Of a DNA stretch of 8,950 nt, positions 6,619 through 8,950 are shown in pieces. The stretch spans positions 1 through 8,950 of the forward strand of contig DEIP01000162.1 of assembly GCA_002352605.1 (NCBI GenBank), in the 5' to 3' direction. The DNA comes from Desulfobacteraceae bacterium UBA2771. Lineage in GTDB: Bacteria; Desulfobacterota; Desulfobacteria; Desulfobacterales; Desulfosarcinaceae. A program made the position numbers and the translations under genes. Under the pieces are notes generated by a model that had not been told where the DNA came from, searched no databases, and worked only from the letters and a program-made list of their open reading frames with translations. Position 1 is the stretch's first letter; each line of letters opens with the position of its first letter.

Positions 6619-8115
6619 TCAGAGCAACGCAAGGTCCATCAAGTGGAGGACCTTGCCCAGGTCGATGGCATAGGTCCAGTTCTCCTGCTCGCGACCGTGG
6701 CGCAGCCTTTCCTGCCAGCCCCCCCAGAGCAGGGCCACCGGCCGGTGTTCTTCATCGTCGGTGACGATAACCTTGCCGCTGTCCCCCTTCCAGGAGAAGG
6801 CGTTGCCCGCTTCGCCGATGATCAATAGGTCGGTGTAGATGCTGTAGTATTCGTCGGTGAACTCGTAGGAATATGCCACGATGGTGCCCCGTTGGACCCC
6901 GCGGGTGCGTCCCACGCTGATCACCTTACGGCCGATGATCTCCATGGTCTCCGGATCGATGGGTAGCAGGTCCCCGGTGGCGCCGATGGCGTGCAGACCG
7001 GGCGCCACGCGACCGGCGAGATGGTCGCCGACCTCCACGAAACCGCAGTCGCAACGCACGTAGGAGCGGCTTTCGTCAATGACACCGTCGTACCATACCT
7101 GGTCCGGCTCGTGGGTTCTCGTGTTGGTGGTCTGACCGATGGGAAAGTAGTGATGCCAGGGGTGATAGATGCGGCGGCCCGGGGCGTCGGAGACATGCTG
7201 GTTGGTGAGAAAACCGACCCGTCCCGTGGAACGGTGGCGAACGGCAATGCCGGCGGTACCCACGCCGGCATTGTTCCAGTCCTCGACGCCGTCGGGAAAA
7301 AAGGCCAGCTGAATGCCGCCGATTAGCCCCACCCGGCCGGAGCGAAGCTCGCTGATGATCTGCCGGTTTTCGGCACCCAACGGGGGCAAGGGATCCATCT
7401 CCTCCAGGGAGGGGGCCTTTCCGCCGGTGACCACATCGCTGTAGCACCAACATCCGTCGGCATCCTCGAAGAGATCGGGCGCCCTCTCCTCATCAGGCAC
7501 CAGCCAGGACAGGGTTTTCTGGGGCACGAAGACGATGATGCAGGGGTGATCGGTGCGCTGGCCATTGGTCCACTTGAATCCCAGGGCCGTTCCCAGATTG
7601 CCGTTGACCGCTTCGATCCGTTCCCGGTTGGCCTGGCGGATACGCAGCAGATCGTTGAGGCTTGCGGCCTCGGTTTGGGGGTTGCGGCCCACCTCCGGCG
7701 GTTCCAGGGGCGCGATGGCGGCCTTGTATAGGGTGGTCCCCTGGAGGTCACCGCTGACGGTGATGGTGCGGCCGAAGTATTCCAGAAGGTTTAAGGGCAT
7801 GTACCAGGCTTCGATCATTCCGTGGCGATAGCAGTGGATGCAACCCTGGGAGGCCTGAATCATGTTGTAGCCCACCACCTCACCGGTGACCTGGGTGGGG
7901 CCATCCTCGACGACCCTTTCAAAGCGGGCCTCCCATAAATCGCCGTGCAGCCGGCCGCTGACCTCGACGTGACGTCCCTCGTGGGCGCTCAGATCGAGCG
8001 GCTGGGGGGCGATGGCCGCCTGGATGGCGTTTTCCCAGCAGGCGACAACGGATTCGCGATAGCGAATGGTGTTGCGTCCGACCACTTGGCCGGAGATCGT
8101 TTCACGATTGCTCAT
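6619..8115 (-). CDS. Trypsin-like serine protease with two N-terminal OB-like repeats
   Basis: A 498-residue protein. The triad is visible: His307 in GFLTNQHVSD, Asp356 in RCDCGFVEV and Ser446 in WKGDSGKVIV, so an active chymotrypsin-fold protease is predicted at about 265-490. Before it (165-235), GTALGFKWTNGQ, HPCIIVFVPQK and YSDVV follow the pattern found ahead of the protease domain in many bacterial relatives of plant NAL1-type trypsin-like proteins. Residues 7-68 and 76-137 are two similar repeats: each opens SGQVVGRN or TGEVVGYN, holds an aligned Cys (26, 95) and closes VEVSGRLHG or ITVSGDLQG. Their strand pattern suggests OB-fold, a possible nucleic-acid or ligand sensor. No signal peptide or membrane segment is seen. 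It is the first intact gene of the operon, with only a weak AGGG upstream, and lies 30 bases after a decayed frame. Confidence 0.87.
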   Translation of the reverse strand: MSNRETISGQVVGRNTIRYRESVVACWENAIQAAIAPQPLDLSAHEGRHVEVSGRLHGDLWEARFERVVEDGPTQVTGEVVGYNMIQASQGCIHCYRHGMIEAWYMPLNLLEYFGRTITVSGDLQGTTLYKAAIAPLEPPEVGRNPQTEAASLNDLLRIRQANRERIEAVNGNLGTALGFKWTNGQRTDHPCIIVFVPQKTLSWLVPDEERAPDLFEDADGCWCYSDVVTGGKAPSLEEMDPLPPLGAENRQIISELRSGRVGLIGGIQLAFFPDGVEDWNNAGVGTAGIAVRHRSTGRVGFLTNQHVSDAPGRRIYHPWHHYFPIGQTTNTRTHEPDQVWYDGVIDESRSYVRCDCGFVEVGDHLAGRVAPGLHAIGATGDLLPIDPETMEIIGRKVISVGRTRGVQRGTIVAYSYEFTDEYYSIYTDLLIIGEAGNAFSWKGDSGKVIVTDDEEHRPVALLWGGWQERLRHGREQENWTYAIDLGKVLHLMDLALL

Positions 8116-8145
8116 GGGACCCTACTTTCCCGAATAAAGATGGAA

Positions 8146-8513
8146 TTATTGCAAATTTAGGTTGTCTTCAATGGTCGTTGGATCTTTCAAACGGCTGTCC
8201 GGAATCAAATCGGCGACGCAACTATGGTGTGAGGCATCGGTCAATATATCAACTTCTTTTCGCGACAGAAATGGGGCGGCACAACAGACCCTGTGTGCCA
8301 CCACTGCTGACTTGGCGGCTTCAATTGCTTCGATTCATGAATAACAATTGAGAAAGAAAAATCGGTTGGCGCTGATAAATCAGAATAGCGCCAGATCGTT
8401 GCAACGGTCAAGGTAATATTCACTATCGACTGGGTTTGGTCGATCCATAGGCTATCTACATATCACCAAAAAATGTCGAGCTGTGCGGACCACTCCAAAC
8501 CTGGATATGACAT
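8146..8513 (-). pseudogene. Decayed gene upstream of the protease operon
   Basis: Reading the minus strand from ATG 8511-8513 gives MSYPGLEWSAQLDIFW, a TGA (8463-8465), then in the same frame VDSLWIDQTQSIVNITL, TVATIWRYSDLS and DFSFSIVIHES. At about 8334 the frame must move by one base to continue as EAIEAAKSAVVAHRV, then APFLSRKEVDILTDASHH and KDPTTIEDNLNLQ, to TAA at 8146-8148. The pieces read as natural protein, and the last 62 codons form an open frame with sensible codon use. So this looks like the remains of a gene with one nonsense and one frameshift lesion. It ends 30 bases before the serine-protease start and has the same orientation, so it may be a former first gene of that operon. 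No family was recognised. Confidence 0.4.
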
Positions 8514-8630
8514 AAAAGGGTAACCCAAAAGTAAGCCTTTGAAAACATTCCAGATTTAACTGGACAACCTTAAAGATGTGTGCGATGTTTTGGTAGATCA
8601 CTATCTCAAACCCCGAGACGGAGGCTACCA
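8514..8630. other. Short intergenic stretch with a possible insertion-sequence end
   Basis: No RNA gene or convincing promoter was seen. It contains GGGTAACCC (8518-8526), a palindrome that could mark the left end of a mobile element whose gene starts at 8631. It also holds a small inverted repeat, TCCAG/CTGGA (8549-8553 and 8560-8564). The other element end would be outside the window, so the boundary is unproven. Confidence 0.3.
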
Positions 8631-8950
8631 ATGAGCAAATATAAAATCGAAGTTACTGTGAACATTGTTGAATGTGATGAGGAAACAGTCGCTAAGCCCA
8701 TTGAACTGGAAGATGGATGTTATCAATACACCATAAACGGTGATTCCGGTGAAAGTATAGACGACTGCCAAATAGCAGTTTTAAATACAGCGTATCCTGC
8801 GATAAGAGATGCCATAGCACGACACATGGAAAAGGTATCCAAAAAAAAAGTCCTGACTTTTAGTGGAGCTAAGCAGCTTGGGGTAAATGAGCACCCATAT
8901 CTGGTTGATGGCGCCGTGGGACGTTTTACGTTTGATACTCATTTCGCATT
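8631..8950 (+). CDS. 5' part of an unidentified gene, possibly a transposase
   Basis: ATG at 8631, with GGAGG (8620-8624) six bases before it, opens a frame that stays open for 106 codons to the window edge. The product begins MSKYKIEVTVNIVECDEE and continues with ELEDGCYQYTINGDSGESID, CQIAVLNTAYPAIRDAIARH, MEKVSKKKVLTFSG and LVDGAVGRFTFDTHF. The first 45 residues look like beta strands, and the next 25 form an amphipathic helix followed by a lysine run. The layout recalls N-terminal regions of some multi-domain IS transposases (ISKra4-like is one possibility), but no catalytic motif is inside the window. It is the only convincing plus-strand gene start, it is divergent from the protease operon, and its codon use is more AT-rich than that operon, which fits recent acquisition. 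Confidence 0.6.
   Translation, partial: MSKYKIEVTVNIVECDEETVAKPIELEDGCYQYTINGDSGESIDDCQIAVLNTAYPAIRDAIARHMEKVSKKKVLTFSGAKQLGVNEHPYLVDGAVGRFTFDTHFA

Noticed and set aside
8143..8171. Minus-strand TTGAAG-N17-TAATTC as promoter of the protease operon
   Set aside because: Both hexamers match consensus poorly and overlap the end of the decayed gene; not strong enough to list.
8162..8344. 60-codon plus-strand frame in the right intergenic region
   Set aside because: No ribosome site and no recognisable features; it is antisense to the more protein-like decayed frame.
8463..8465. In-frame TGA of the decayed gene as a selenocysteine codon
   Set aside because: No SECIS-like hairpin was evident just after it, and the gene also needs a frameshift, so decay is the simpler explanation.

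Overview
The window looks like an accessory stretch of a chromosome from a moderately GC-rich bacterium. Divergent tryptophan synthase genes, HutC-type regulation and mobile-element debris together suggest a Desulfobacterota-like (sulfate-reducer-type) organism. This is an impression from protein style, not a proven placement. Nearly all real coding capacity is on the minus strand; the two plus-strand pieces lie at the window edges and look like mobile-element debris.

Left edge (1-476): a large imperfect inverted repeat (about 1-113) lies inside an open plus-strand frame. The end of that frame resembles the C-terminus of a DDE transposase.

Tryptophan module (477-3300, minus): a HutC/UTRA-type GntR regulator, trpB and trpA are fused into one operon with an 8-base overlap at each junction. 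No other trp biosynthesis gene is visible. A perfect TTGTC-AA-GACAA palindrome upstream of the regulator contains a TTGACA -35-like hexamer and is the obvious candidate operator. A 7-bp hairpin sits between it and the regulator gene.

Spacer (3300-3611): a small gene of about 74 codons on the minus strand appears broken by the loss of one base.

Protease/nuclease module (3612-8115, minus), the most interesting part: four closely packed genes. In transcription order they are (1) a trypsin-like serine protease with an intact H-D-S triad and two tandem OB-like N-terminal repeats, (2) a staphylococcal-nuclease-fold nuclease with a long C-terminal extension, (3) a protein with two PPC beta domains and a caspase/gingipain-fold (C25-like) cysteine protease with His and Cys visible, and (4) a 94-residue protein of unknown function that overlaps gene 3 by ATGA. 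None has an evident signal peptide. The likely reading is an intracellular two-protease-plus-nuclease effector system (defence, conflict or programmed death), but the sequence alone does not prove a role. A decayed reading frame (8146-8513) lies immediately upstream and may be a lost first gene.

Right edge (8514-8950): a plus-strand gene with a good ribosome binding site starts at 8631 and runs off the window. It is not firmly identified and may be a transposase. Mobile-element traces on both sides make the interior look like an island.
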